A stretch of 64,000 bases of DNA from Pseudomonas segetis. GTDB lineage: Bacteria > Pseudomonadota > Gammaproteobacteria > Pseudomonadales > Pseudomonadaceae. The stretch covers positions 883,845 through 947,844 of the forward strand of contig NZ_FZOG01000002.1 in NCBI RefSeq assembly GCF_900188155.1, in the 5' to 3' direction. Positions within the stretch are counted from its first letter, which is position 1; each line of letters begins with the position of its first letter. The notes under the pieces are model-generated. The model was not told the DNA's origin. It worked only from the letters and a program-made list of their open reading frames with translations, and ran no database searches. The translations under genes were made by a program, and so were the position numbers. Below are positions 26,161 through 34,426 of the stretch, one piece after another.

Positions 26161-26219
26161 GGGCAGACCACGTTTTATTCTAAACATCAGTCAGAAAACC
26201 GTGGTATGTCCCCTATTTA
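26161..26219. repeat. Palindromic island repeat, copy A (right part; left part at 24826-24840)
   Basis: With the IS removed, AATAGGGGACAGACC (24826-24840) joins ACGTTTTATTC and the rest to make a roughly 66-bp imperfect palindrome ending in ACCGTGGTATGTCCCCTATT. The stop codon of the DUF2569 gene lies at its right edge. Confidence 0.7.
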
Positions 26220-26711
26220 CTCTTTGTTAGGCATGTGCCCCACAAACGTAGCTTCTACCCTTTTGGATACAAGCATGTACGGAACCCAAACTAAAACGAC
26301 AAACAATGCTCGTAAAAATTCTTTTTTAGTTTCAGGGTCGAATGCAGGCCCGCTGTCAGGAATAAAAGTGCCAACCCAAACGTCAAGAGGAATAAAAACA
26401 ACAGCCACGAGTGTTACGGTTATGAAAACCTTGGGGAATAAGTAGTGCTTAGAGAAAAACAAATAAATTAAATAAATATATACCATGACAATTGCAGAGT
26501 TATAAATTAGCTCTGCGATTAATAGCGGCCCCCAGAGTGGGTGGTATAGCTCTGTTCCAGGTGTTGTTAAAAAATTAAATGTACCATCTGTGAAAACAGG
26601 ATAATACGAAGTAGCAAGCGTATGTGCTATGCGAAGAGGTGTAACGATTATGCCTAACCCTATAAGTACGAGCCAACCTTGCAAGCCTTTTAATACTTTG
26701 TCCTCTTGCAT
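26217..26711 (-). CDS. DUF2569-like inner-membrane protein
   Basis: A 164-residue protein with about four membrane helices (near 12-30, 62-85, 92-110 and 135-150). The opening LKGLQGWLVLIGLGIIVTPLR is typical of DUF2569, a family without known function. A strong ribosome site (AAGGAG) precedes ATG 26711. It is clearly more A/T-rich than core genes of the window. Copies A and B of the palindromic repeat flank it, with the stop codon touching copy A. Confidence 0.72.
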   Translation of the reverse strand: MQEDKVLKGLQGWLVLIGLGIIVTPLRIAHTLATSYYPVFTDGTFNFLTTPGTELYHPLWGPLLIAELIYNSAIVMVYIYLIYLFFSKHYLFPKVFITVTLVAVVFIPLDVWVGTFIPDSGPAFDPETKKEFLRALFVVLVWVPYMLVSKRVEATFVGHMPNKE

Positions 26712-26793
26712 AACCTCTCCTTAGCTAGATAGATGACTTTATTAACAACGATTAGCTCAAGTTTTGATAGCGTAACGCAGGAACAATAAGAAC

Positions 26794-26859
26794 AACAAGG
26801 GACAGACCACGCTTAATTCAAAATATCAGCTAGAAAACGTAGCCAGCCCCCTATTTACT
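26794..26859. repeat. Palindromic island repeat, copy B
   Basis: It starts AACAAGGGACAGACCACG and ends CCCCCTATTTACT. Copy A aligns over the whole length (GACAGACCACG, ATTC, ATCAG, GAAAACG, CCCCTATTTACT). The second arm is more decayed than in copy A. Its right edge overlaps the stop of the secreted-protein gene. Confidence 0.7.
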
Positions 26860-27268
26860 ATTTCTTAATACGATGCTCAACGAACTCGTAGTCAGCTTGA
26901 CAGTCAGCGGAAGGGTCTTTAACCGTATTGACATACTTGATCGTATCGCTATCGATTACGGTGTAGAGATACACCTCTGCGGTTGGCACTCCATCAGTTT
27001 TCAACTCATTCTTTCCATCGATTGCTTTCCATCTGCCAACTTCGGTACTTATGGGTTTTGATTTATTTTTGTCAGCGTAAAACGAAATTTCAAATCGCCC
27101 GTCGGAAGTGAACTTTGAGTTCCATGCCAGAAACCGGCATTTCCCGCCTTGCTCCCTCATGCCTTCCCACTCACCAACGATCCGCTGATCCTGTAGCTCT
27201 TCAGCCTGTACAACGACAGGTGTAAGGCAAACACAAGCCAAAAAAGTAGCTAATACAAACTTGTTCAT
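26858..27268 (-). CDS. Hypothetical secreted protein
   Basis: A 136-residue protein with a clear signal peptide (residues 1-22, MNKFVLATFLACVCLTPV, cleaved near VQA-EE). The mature domain of about 114 residues opens with IVGEWEG and has two cysteines (GGKCRF and SADCQAD) that may pair. The IVGEWEG start recalls small lipocalin-like beta-barrel domains, but I do not recognise the family. A perfect AAGGAG six bases before ATG 27268 decides the start. The gene is A/T-rich and lies between palindromic copies B and C. Confidence 0.75.
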   Translation of the reverse strand: MNKFVLATFLACVCLTPVVVQAEELQDQRIVGEWEGMREQGGKCRFLAWNSKFTSDGRFEISFYADKNKSKPISTEVGRWKAIDGKNELKTDGVPTAEVYLYTVIDSDTIKYVNTVKDPSADCQADYEFVEHRIKK

Positions 27269-27304
27269 CGATAACTCCTTGTTATTGGGATTTCCCTGAG
27301 TGAT

Positions 27305-27346
27305 GAATAGGGCACAGGCCACTGCTTAATCAAAGCCTCAGCTTGA
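27305..27346. repeat. Palindromic island repeat, degenerate copy C
   Basis: AATAGGGCACAGGCCACTGC followed by TTAATCAAAG and CCTCAGCT lines up with the first two thirds of copy B with several changes. No second arm is recognisable. It marks the right edge of the A/T-rich island. Confidence 0.45.
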
Positions 27347-27390
27347 GTAGCTTAAACGGCTTTTCTTCACTCCCTGCAACCCTAAACCAG

Positions 27391-27416
27391 AAAAACCGGC
27401 ACATGGCCGGTTTTTT
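27391..27416 (-). terminator. Terminator of speA
   Basis: AACCGGC / GCCGGTT stem with a 5-base loop and T-runs on both strands. It lies 14 bases past the speA stop and could also stop transcription entering from the island. Confidence 0.85.
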
Positions 27417-27429
27417 GTTCAGTTTCAGC

Positions 27430-29343
27430 TTATGAAGACAAGTACGAGGAGCGTGTCAGGCCCAGACGTAGCGCATCAAGGAAGGTGGTGCGCTCACGGG
27501 CTGTGATCTTGGCGCTGGCGACTTTGTCGCGGTAATGGGTCATCAGCTCTTCTGGCGACAAGTGCACGTAGCGCAGCATGTCCTCGATGGTGTCGTGGGT
27601 TTCGATCCCAGCGTGGTAAACACTGCCATCCGGGTTCTGGTAGATATTCACCGAATCGGTATCGCCGAACAGGTTGTGCATATCGCCGAGAATTTCCTGA
27701 TACGCTCCGACCAGGAAGATACCCAGCAGGTAGTCTTCGCCCTCGCGCACTTCATGCACTGGCAAGCTGCTTTCGATGCTCTGCTCATCGACGTATTGAC
27801 GAATCTTGCCGTCGGAGTCACAGGTCAGGTCCTGCAGCACGGCACGGCGCAGTGGCTCTTCCTCGAGACGATTAAGCGGCAGTATTGGCAATACCTGGCC
27901 AATCGCCCAGGTATCGGGCAGGCTCTGGAATACCGAAAAGTTGCAGATGTATTTGTCGGCCAGCTTGTCGTTGAGTTCATCAAGCACCTGGCGATGCGAA
28001 CGCTGGCGCGCCTTCATCGAGTTGTACAGGCGACGGCACACCGCAAAGTAGCACTGCTCGGCCAGGGCCTTTTCAACCAGGCCAATCTTGCCTTCGGCAT
28101 ACTGGCTGGCGACATCGCTCATGTAATGGGTGGCGCGCCAGTAGGTTTCGGTGGCCATTTCAAAATCAGTCGGCGCCAGCAGGTCCGCGAGGTAACCCAC
28201 GGTTTCCGGAAGGCTTTGACGGTCTTCGATCACCGGCACTTCATCATTGTGCTTTTCAACGTCGGTCACCTGCACCACCAGCATGGCGTGGTGTGCGGTC
28301 AGCGAGCGGCCGCTTTCCGAGAAGATATTGGGATGCGGCAACTCCTGCGCGTCGCAGAACTCCTTGAGCATGCCAACGACAACGCCTGCATAGTCGTCCA
28401 TGTCGTAGTTGATCGAGCTGGCATTGCGCGAGTGGGTGCCGTCGTAGTCAACGCCCAGGCCTCCGCCAACATCGATGTGATCAACCGGCAAGCCAAGGCC
28501 ACGCAATTCGCCGTAGTAACGAATCGCTTCCTTGAAGCCGTGTTGGTAGTCGGCCAGGTTGGCGATTTGCGATCCCATATGGAAGTGCAGCAGGCGGATA
28601 CCCTGGTCCAGCTTGGCCTCACGGAAGCGCTCGACCACAGAGAGCAACTGGGCGGCAGACAAGCCGAACTTGGACTTTTCACCGCCCGTATCGGCCCACT
28701 TCGAAGACGCCAGCGAAGACAAGCGCACACGCAGACCAATCTGCGGCGCCACCTTGAGCTCAGCGGCTTCATCGATCACCAGTTGAACTTCGGATTCTTT
28801 CTCGATGACGATAAACACATTGTGACCGAGCTTCTGGCCCATCAATGCCAACTTGATGAACTCGCGATCCTTGTAGCCGTTGCAAACGATGGTGCCGCCC
28901 TTTGGCGCCAGCGCCAGTACGGCCAATAGCTCAGGCTTGGAGCCGGCTTCAAGGCCAATGGCGACATCCTTGGTGGCGATGATGTTCTCGACCACCGCTT
29001 CTTGCTGGTTGACCTTGATCGGGTACAGCGCCATGTACTTGCTCTGGTATTCCAGGCGCGCGATGTTGGCGTCGAATGCACCGGTCAGCTGACGCACACG
29101 GTCTTGCAGGATATCCGGGAAGCGCACCAGCAACGGCAGGCTCAGGCCGCTGGCGCGCAGCTCGTCAACCTGCTGATAAAGATCAATCGGCGTGCTGTCG
29201 GGGCCATTGGGGCGCACTTCTACGCGGCCGCTGTCATTGATGGCGAAATAACCAGCGCCCCAATGACGAATTCCGTAAACGCTACGGCTGTCGGCAACCG
29301 TCCATTGGCTGCCGTCATCTTTACGTGTGCGTCGCGCAGACAT
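27430..29343 (-). CDS. speA: Biosynthetic arginine decarboxylase
   Basis: A 637-residue PLP enzyme of the ornithine/DAP/arginine decarboxylase group 2 with SpeA length. The PLP lysine lies in LYPIKVNQQ near 105-113. The barrel motif HFHMGSQI near 254, the glycine-rich phosphate site [14 protein letters not shown] near 286-299 and the substrate-binding SESGRSL near 341 are all present. It converts arginine to agmatine, the first step to putrescine. It is transcribed alone, ending at a strong terminator. It is the first gene of the conserved right-hand region. Confidence 0.97.
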   Translation of the reverse strand: MSARRTRKDDGSQWTVADSRSVYGIRHWGAGYFAINDSGRVEVRPNGPDSTPIDLYQQVDELRASGLSLPLLVRFPDILQDRVRQLTGAFDANIARLEYQSKYMALYPIKVNQQEAVVENIIATKDVAIGLEAGSKPELLAVLALAPKGGTIVCNGYKDREFIKLALMGQKLGHNVFIVIEKESEVQLVIDEAAELKVAPQIGLRVRLSSLASSKWADTGGEKSKFGLSAAQLLSVVERFREAKLDQGIRLLHFHMGSQIANLADYQHGFKEAIRYYGELRGLGLPVDHIDVGGGLGVDYDGTHSRNASSINYDMDDYAGVVVGMLKEFCDAQELPHPNIFSESGRSLTAHHAMLVVQVTDVEKHNDEVPVIEDRQSLPETVGYLADLLAPTDFEMATETYWRATHYMSDVASQYAEGKIGLVEKALAEQCYFAVCRRLYNSMKARQRSHRQVLDELNDKLADKYICNFSVFQSLPDTWAIGQVLPILPLNRLEEEPLRRAVLQDLTCDSDGKIRQYVDEQSIESSLPVHEVREGEDYLLGIFLVGAYQEILGDMHNLFGDTDSVNIYQNPDGSVYHAGIETHDTIEDMLRYVHLSPEELMTHYRDKVASAKITARERTTFLDALRLGLTRSSYLSS

Positions 29344-29472
29344 TGAAGTCTCCCTTGCTTGCGATAGATAGCCCTGGCTGAGCCAGTGCCTCTACAGGTT
29401 AAAATCTGGAAATGACGATTTCTCAGTAGCTGACAAGCAACCTACCGAGCAAGTTTAGAATAGTCGCTTGGC

Positions 29473-29844
29473 TTAGCCGCCAGACTTCTTCGCTTTGAAA
29501 CCGCGCTTTGTGAGTTCTTCGAGCAGCAGTTCGACATGATCGCCCTGGATCTCAATCACCCCGTCTTTCAGCGAGCCGCCGCAACCGCAGCGTTTTTTCA
29601 GCGCAGAAGCAAGCTCTTTCAGGGGGTCTTCAGGCAGAGGCACACCGCTTACAGTGCTCACGGTTTTACCGCCACGGCCTTTTGTTTCTCGGCGCACGCG
29701 GGCAATACCATCGCCTTCAGGGACTCGATTTTTTTTACAGATGCAGGCATCGACTGGCTGACTGCAATCCGGGCAATGCCGGCCTGTGTCAGTGGAATAC
29801 ACCAAACCGCTCAAGGCGGCGAATGACGAGGCTTTCTTGACCAC
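29473..29844 (-). CDS. yciH: SUI1/eIF1-like translation factor (YciH)
   Basis: A 123-residue protein with an N-terminal cysteine cluster (HCPDCSQPVDACICKK) followed by a SUI1 domain (about 45-120; GRGGKTVSTVSGV, KKRCGCGGSLKDG, IQGDH). It resembles eukaryotic eIF1 and E. coli YciH, which influences start-codon fidelity on the 30S subunit. It is 129 bases upstream of speA on the same strand. Confidence 0.92.
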   Translation of the reverse strand: MVKKASSFAALSGLVYSTDTGRHCPDCSQPVDACICKKNRVPEGDGIARVRRETKGRGGKTVSTVSGVPLPEDPLKELASALKKRCGCGGSLKDGVIEIQGDHVELLLEELTKRGFKAKKSGG

Positions 29845-30353
29845 CGGCTATCCTCTTTGGCAGGTCAGAAACGTGCTGGATGACAATCAATCCAACAGGT
29901 TTGAAAGCGATAGGCTGACAAGCGTCAACCGCGAAGCCCCACTCTGGCAGGGGCAGCGCACCACAACCCTTGGAATCCCCTGAATAACTACTGCGCTCGA
30001 TATTAGGGCGTTAAAAACTGTTCAAAATGCTCATTTACAACACCTGAGGTCGAGCGCGACCCCGGTCGCTTTTTCACAGTTTTTGACTCGCTGGCACTCA
30101 CCCTTCGGGCCAGCCTTTGGCTGTTACTCCCGTTGGTCGTTGCGCCTTGTCCTATCTTTGCTCGCAACCTTCTTCAGAGGTTCCCTTGGGCTGTGGTTTA
30201 AAGGGCGCGCAGTGTAACGAGAAAATTGCCGGATGCTAAGCATAAAAACGCGCCATTAATCGCTGATTTAGCGACGCTTACCGGCATGCGTTCAACATCG
30301 TGGACAGCCTGCCTGCATATCCTGAACAAAATCAGCCGGTAGCCCGTAAAGGC
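29845..30353. other. 509-base intergenic region with structured core
   Basis: No credible gene. A long inverted repeat pairs 30010-30021 (GTTAAAAACTGT) with 30076-30087 (ACAGTTTTTGAC), 11 of 12 matching. Between them lies a perfect GGTCG/CGACC hairpin at 30048-30061. To the right, to about 30200, are further short dyads (CGGGCCAGCC area). It may be a decayed repeat or an untranslated structured RNA. The YciH promoter must lie near 29850-29900. Nothing else is seen. Confidence 0.45.
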
Positions 30354-30905
30354 TCAGCACCCGTTGTCTTGACGCTGCATTTCAAGATAGGCCCGCAAGG
30401 CCTGCAATGAGTCTGGGCAGTAGTCCCTGACAACAGATTCGGCCAGAGCCTGCTCCACGCTTATAAACCGCGCCTCAAGTACTTCCTCCGGCTGCAGGAT
30501 CAGCGGCGCGTCGGACACCGCCGAAAACACGGCGCACCACAATCGGTTGTCAGCCTGGTCAAAAAAGAAGCGCTGGCACTCACGCAATATGACCCCACCG
30601 ATCCCCAGTTCTTCGTGCAGCTCACGGGCAGCCGATTCAGCGTAGCTTTCATCCGCCATGACCATGCCGCCAGCGGCTACATCCCAGTATCCGGGATACA
30701 GTGCCTTGCTCAACGTACGCCGATGCACGCAAAGCAAGCCTGCGGAGTTGAATAACAGGATAAAGGTCGCGCGACCAATCAGGCCGCGCTCTCGCAACTG
30801 CGCGCGGGGCAAGGCCCCGAGTTGACGGTCCTGCTCGTCAACCCAGGCGATTCGTTCCGCGTCTGAGGCCGCCCTGTGCGCGGCCTCGGCTTGCGAGATA
30901 GGCAT
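30354..30905 (-). CDS. NUDIX hydrolase (YfcD / isopentenyl-diphosphate isomerase-like)
   Basis: A 183-residue NUDIX enzyme. The NUDIX box begins at GGMVMADESYAESAAREL and continues HEELGI, about residues 79-102, with all catalytic glutamates. The upstream YPGYWDVAAG resembles the IDI/YfcD branch. It hydrolyses a nucleoside-diphosphate-linked compound; the substrate is unknown. It starts 3 bases after the DUF2333 gene ends, so the two form one operon. Confidence 0.9.
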   Translation of the reverse strand: MPISQAEAAHRAASDAERIAWVDEQDRQLGALPRAQLRERGLIGRATFILLFNSAGLLCVHRRTLSKALYPGYWDVAAGGMVMADESYAESAARELHEELGIGGVILRECQRFFFDQADNRLWCAVFSAVSDAPLILQPEEVLEARFISVEQALAESVVRDYCPDSLQALRAYLEMQRQDNGC

Positions 30906-30908
30906 CGA

Positions 30909-31976
30909 TCAGCCCTGTGACAGCAGTTGGCGCAGGTCGATGATCCCGGCGTTGGCCCGTGAAATGTAGTTGGCCATGACCAGCGAGTGGTTGGCCAGCA
31001 ATCCATAGCCGCTACCGTTGAGGATCATCGGGCTCCAAATGGGCTCTTGCGCCGCTTCCAGCTCGCGAATGATCTGACGCACGCTTACCGTGGCGTTCTT
31101 CTTGGCCAGCACATCGGCAAAGTCGACTTCCACTGCACGCAGGAACTGGGCAAGCGCCCATGCCTGGCCGCGCGCCTCATAGAACACGTTGTCGATCTGC
31201 ATCCACGGGGTTTCGTAGGCGCTTTCGTCAACCTTGACCGCAGCTCCGGCGGCGACAAGATCTTGTTTGACGTCAGTGTTCAAACGTACCTGGCCGACAC
31301 TGGCCGACAGCCGCTGCGACAGCGAACCCAGGCGTGTTGCGGCATCGCCCAGCCAGTTATTGAGGTTATCGGCACGGGTGTAGAACTGCGCGGCAGGCTT
31401 GGCGTCGCCCGCCAGGCGTGCGAGGTAGCGGTCCAGGGACTTGATGCCTTCGCGGTATTCAGACTCGGATGCAGGCAGTGCCCAGCTCTTGTTATCGAAG
31501 TTGAAGCGTGGCTCAGCCTTGGCCAGGTCAATGTCTTCGGTGGACTGTGATTGTGAGCGAGAAAAATCCTTGCGCATGGCGCGCGACAAGTCACGCACCT
31601 GTACCAGCACACCCAGTTCCCAGCTCGGCATGTTGTCCAGCCACAGGCCTGGAGGCGCGAGATCGTTGGACAGGTAGCCACCCGGCTTTTCGAGCAGGGT
31701 CGTGGCCACATATTTCAGGGTTTCGACTGTGGTGTAACCGTTGACCATCTGCCGCTGCGCATTTTGTGCGGCTGATTCGGCGTGCTGCTGCACAGGGAAC
31801 TGTTCAGGCTCCTGGCTCCAGTACCAGCCAATGACCAGTGCCACCAACAGATAGATGCCAAGCAGCGTGCCAAATATCTTGGTCACCCAGCCTCCGCGAA
31901 AATAACTGCGTACGTTGCCGACTGAGTCGTCGACACTGTCACGCGCGCCAGTCGTGCGTTTCTTCCAATCCAGCAT
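30909..31976 (-). CDS. DUF2333-family membrane-anchored protein
   Basis: A 355-residue protein with one N-terminal membrane helix (about 35-52, KIFGTLLGIYLLVALVIGWY) and a large periplasmic domain rich in helices. The sequence fits DUF2333, a family of unknown function common in Pseudomonas. It is 3 bases upstream of the NUDIX gene in the same operon. The neighbourhood (speA, yciH, NUDIX on one side, ctpL on the other) matches the order recalled from P. aeruginosa. Confidence 0.88.
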   Translation of the reverse strand: MLDWKKRTTGARDSVDDSVGNVRSYFRGGWVTKIFGTLLGIYLLVALVIGWYWSQEPEQFPVQQHAESAAQNAQRQMVNGYTTVETLKYVATTLLEKPGGYLSNDLAPPGLWLDNMPSWELGVLVQVRDLSRAMRKDFSRSQSQSTEDIDLAKAEPRFNFDNKSWALPASESEYREGIKSLDRYLARLAGDAKPAAQFYTRADNLNNWLGDAATRLGSLSQRLSASVGQVRLNTDVKQDLVAAGAAVKVDESAYETPWMQIDNVFYEARGQAWALAQFLRAVEVDFADVLAKKNATVSVRQIIRELEAAQEPIWSPMILNGSGYGLLANHSLVMANYISRANAGIIDLRQLLSQG

Positions 31977-32297
31977 GGCAATGTCCTTCTTTGTACGGCG
32001 TTCGGTAGTTCGACCGCAACCTCAGGCAAGGGTTGCGCGACAGGTTTCCACTATAAGGGAAACGCGCAGCAATGCGCACCGTGAACCACAACCTTAGCAT
32101 TGCACGCTGCGTTATACCCGCGCTCAATACCCTGAGACGCCAGCACCGGCTCAAAGACTGGTGCGCTGAACTGCAGGCCACTTGGCAATTTCCGACAGCG
32201 TCATACTCCTGTAATAAAAACGCAATAACTTCATGGACTTACGGCAGATCGCAGCTGCTCGATTTTGCCCATACCGTTACGTTGTCGGTAGAGTCCT
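31977..32297. other. Divergent intergenic region between DUF2333 and chemoreceptor genes
   Basis: This 321-base region holds the Pho-box-like site at 32198 and otherwise shows no recognisable gene. In P. aeruginosa I recall a c-di-GMP enzyme gene (gcbA) here. No remnant of it is visible. Confidence 0.5.
32198..32215 (+). promoter_or_regulatory. Pho-box-like site before the chemoreceptor
   Basis: GCGTCAT ACTC CTGTAAT matches the two-heptamer PhoB box (CTGTCAT N4 CTGTCAT) at 5 of 7 and 6 of 7 positions with the correct 4-base spacing. It lies 83 bases upstream of the start codon and is followed by an A-rich stretch. It fits the known phosphate control of CtpL-type receptors. Confidence 0.55.
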
Positions 32298-34262
32298 ATG
32301 CGCCTTAAGTTCCTCACCAATCTCAATACCGCCCTGCTTGTTACTGCCTGCATTGCCTTGGGCGCGACACTCTGGTGGTCGCAACACGCCCTTGAACGCC
32401 CCTATGCGCTGATGGAGCGCTACATGAATTTGTCTGAACGTTTCCAAAAAAACGTCAGCCGCAATATTTATGCTTACCTGCAAAGCGGCGATGCATTGCG
32501 CCACAGCGAAGCCCTTAAGGCCATTGATGAGCTGCAACCGGAGCTTGACCAGCTACCTGCAGCGCTCGCCGGCAACGTGCGCAACAACCTCGATGCGCTG
32601 CGTAACTTCAGTGCTGGCGAGCTGCTGGCCGCTGGCAAGCTGGCCGGTGATCCACAAGGCCTGCTGGTACAGGCCGAACGCGAAATGGCCAGCGCCCTGG
32701 AGCAACTCGCACAATATGCCGCCAGCGGTGATCCACAAGCGGCCAGTCGCTACCACGCACCGCTGTTCAATGCCTCGCAACACCTGCTCAAGCTTGCCCA
32801 CGCCCGAAACAAAATGGTCGCCAGCGCCAACAGCGAACTGGCTGCCGACGTTGAACGCGAACATCTGGCACTGGAGCAACAGGCCCAGATCCTGGGCGAA
32901 CTTCCCCTGCTGGGCATAAAAGAGAGCAATGAATCGGCCAGTGAGGGCTTTGCGGCCATGCTCGGGCTCGACACCGCCGACCAGCAAGGGCAGACAGAGG
33001 ATCGTGGCATCGGCCTGAAACGCGAGTTCTCCAGCCTGATCAAACGCTACCCGAACGAGCTCAAGAGAACGCTCAACCTGATCGAGCAACGCAATCAACT
33101 GAGCCAGGCCACTCGCACGCAAATCGACAATCTCAGCCAGGCCCTGAACGAACTGGAGCCCCTGGTCCGCGCCGAGCATGGCAAGATCCAGGGCGAAGTC
33201 CGGCTCTTGCAGGGGGCGATGATTGGACTGATCCTGTGTATTGCCCTGATCATCGATACCTTGCAGCGACGCCTGACCCGCGTGCTGACCTTGCTGGTTC
33301 CAGCGCTGTCGAACTGGGCACAGGGCAACTTTGCCACGCCGATCAAGCTCAACAACAAAACCCGCGAACTGGTGGATATCGAAGACTCGCTGAATCACTT
33401 GCGCAGCTACCTGGTCGAACTGGTTGGCACTATTCGCCAGCACGCCGAGCAAGTCGCAGGCTCAAGCCGAACCCTGGCCGACCTGAACGGCGGAATGCAC
33501 CAGGGTGCCGAACGCCAAGCCGCGGACACCGCCCAGATTCGCGACGCACTGGGCAGCCTGGAGTCGACTATCGTCCAGGTTGCTGGTGACGCCAGCGACG
33601 CCGCAGATGCCAGCCGCAATGCCGACAAGGCCCTGGAGCAAGGCCAGCAGGTCATCAGCCAGAGTTTGTCCGGCCTGCATACTTTGGCCGGGGAAGTGCA
33701 AAACAACGCCCAGGCCATTGAGCGTCTGGCCGAGGAAACCACCACCATCGGCAATGTACTGACGGTTATCCGCGGCATCGCCGAGCAAACCAATCTGCTG
33801 GCCCTCAATGCCGCCATCGAAGCTGCCCGCGCCGGTGAAATGGGCCGTGGCTTCGCAGTGGTCGCCGAAGAGGTTCGCTCACTGTCGCAGCGCACCAGCG
33901 GCGCAACCGAACAGATCCAGGAATTGATCGCACGCCTGCAACAAGCGGCCAGGCACTCGGTCGATGCAATGCGCAGTCAACTGGAGCACGCGCAGGTCAG
34001 CGCCAACCAGGCGGCACAGGCGGATGGCGCACTGGATGAGATCGTCAGTTCGATTCGCACGATCACTGATATCGCCAACCGCATTGCAGCCGCTACAGCC
34101 CAGCAGAGTGGAGCCGTCAGTGAAATCCGCAGTCACAGCGAGCGAATCCACAGCCTCGGCGATGACAATTTGCAACGTATCGGCAAGGGCCGCGACCAGG
34201 GTAAACAACTGCTCCAGCTCGGCGCGGAATTACGCACGGCAGTGCAAGCCTTCAATTTATAG
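32298..34262 (+). CDS. ctpL: Methyl-accepting chemotaxis protein, CtpL (phosphate receptor) type
   Basis: A 654-residue transducer. TM1 is at about 8-28, a large periplasmic helical ligand domain spans about 30-300, TM2 is at about 304-322, then HAMP and the cytoplasmic signalling domain. The invariant hairpin tip lies near 494-535 ([19 protein letters not shown], then [17 protein letters not shown]). The gene neighbours (DUF2333 upstream, dsbD downstream) match ctpL, the P. aeruginosa transducer for chemotaxis to inorganic phosphate. A Pho-box-like site upstream agrees. MCP function is certain; the phosphate role rests on synteny and that site. Confidence 0.85.
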   Translation: MRLKFLTNLNTALLVTACIALGATLWWSQHALERPYALMERYMNLSERFQKNVSRNIYAYLQSGDALRHSEALKAIDELQPELDQLPAALAGNVRNNLDALRNFSAGELLAAGKLAGDPQGLLVQAEREMASALEQLAQYAASGDPQAASRYHAPLFNASQHLLKLAHARNKMVASANSELAADVEREHLALEQQAQILGELPLLGIKESNESASEGFAAMLGLDTADQQGQTEDRGIGLKREFSSLIKRYPNELKRTLNLIEQRNQLSQATRTQIDNLSQALNELEPLVRAEHGKIQGEVRLLQGAMIGLILCIALIIDTLQRRLTRVLTLLVPALSNWAQGNFATPIKLNNKTRELVDIEDSLNHLRSYLVELVGTIRQHAEQVAGSSRTLADLNGGMHQGAERQAADTAQIRDALGSLESTIVQVAGDASDAADASRNADKALEQGQQVISQSLSGLHTLAGEVQNNAQAIERLAEETTTIGNVLTVIRGIAEQTNLLALNAAIEAARAGEMGRGFAVVAEEVRSLSQRTSGATEQIQELIARLQQAARHSVDAMRSQLEHAQVSANQAAQADGALDEIVSSIRTITDIANRIAAATAQQSGAVSEIRSHSERIHSLGDDNLQRIGKGRDQGKQLLQLGAELRTAVQAFNL

Positions 34263-34426
34263 CCACTAGCCGCTGGATGCGTATATTTGTCGCACCAGCG
34301 CTGCACCTTGCCATCTGGACGTTTTGCGGCATTTCATCGGCCTGACAAAGCCGCTTACAGCTCAGTCGATGCCATCGCTTGCCCGGCTCCGCTATGATGG
34401 GCGGATACTTGTTTGTCGAGATTCAC

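Noticed and set aside
26161..27346. Integron cassette array (attC sites)
   Set aside because: The palindromes lack the RYYYAAC/GTTRRRY core sites and no integron integrase is present. Kept only as cassette-like repeats.
27535..28929. 464-codon open frame antisense to speA
   Set aside because: It lies wholly opposite a well-conserved gene, has no family features and reflects GC-rich third positions.
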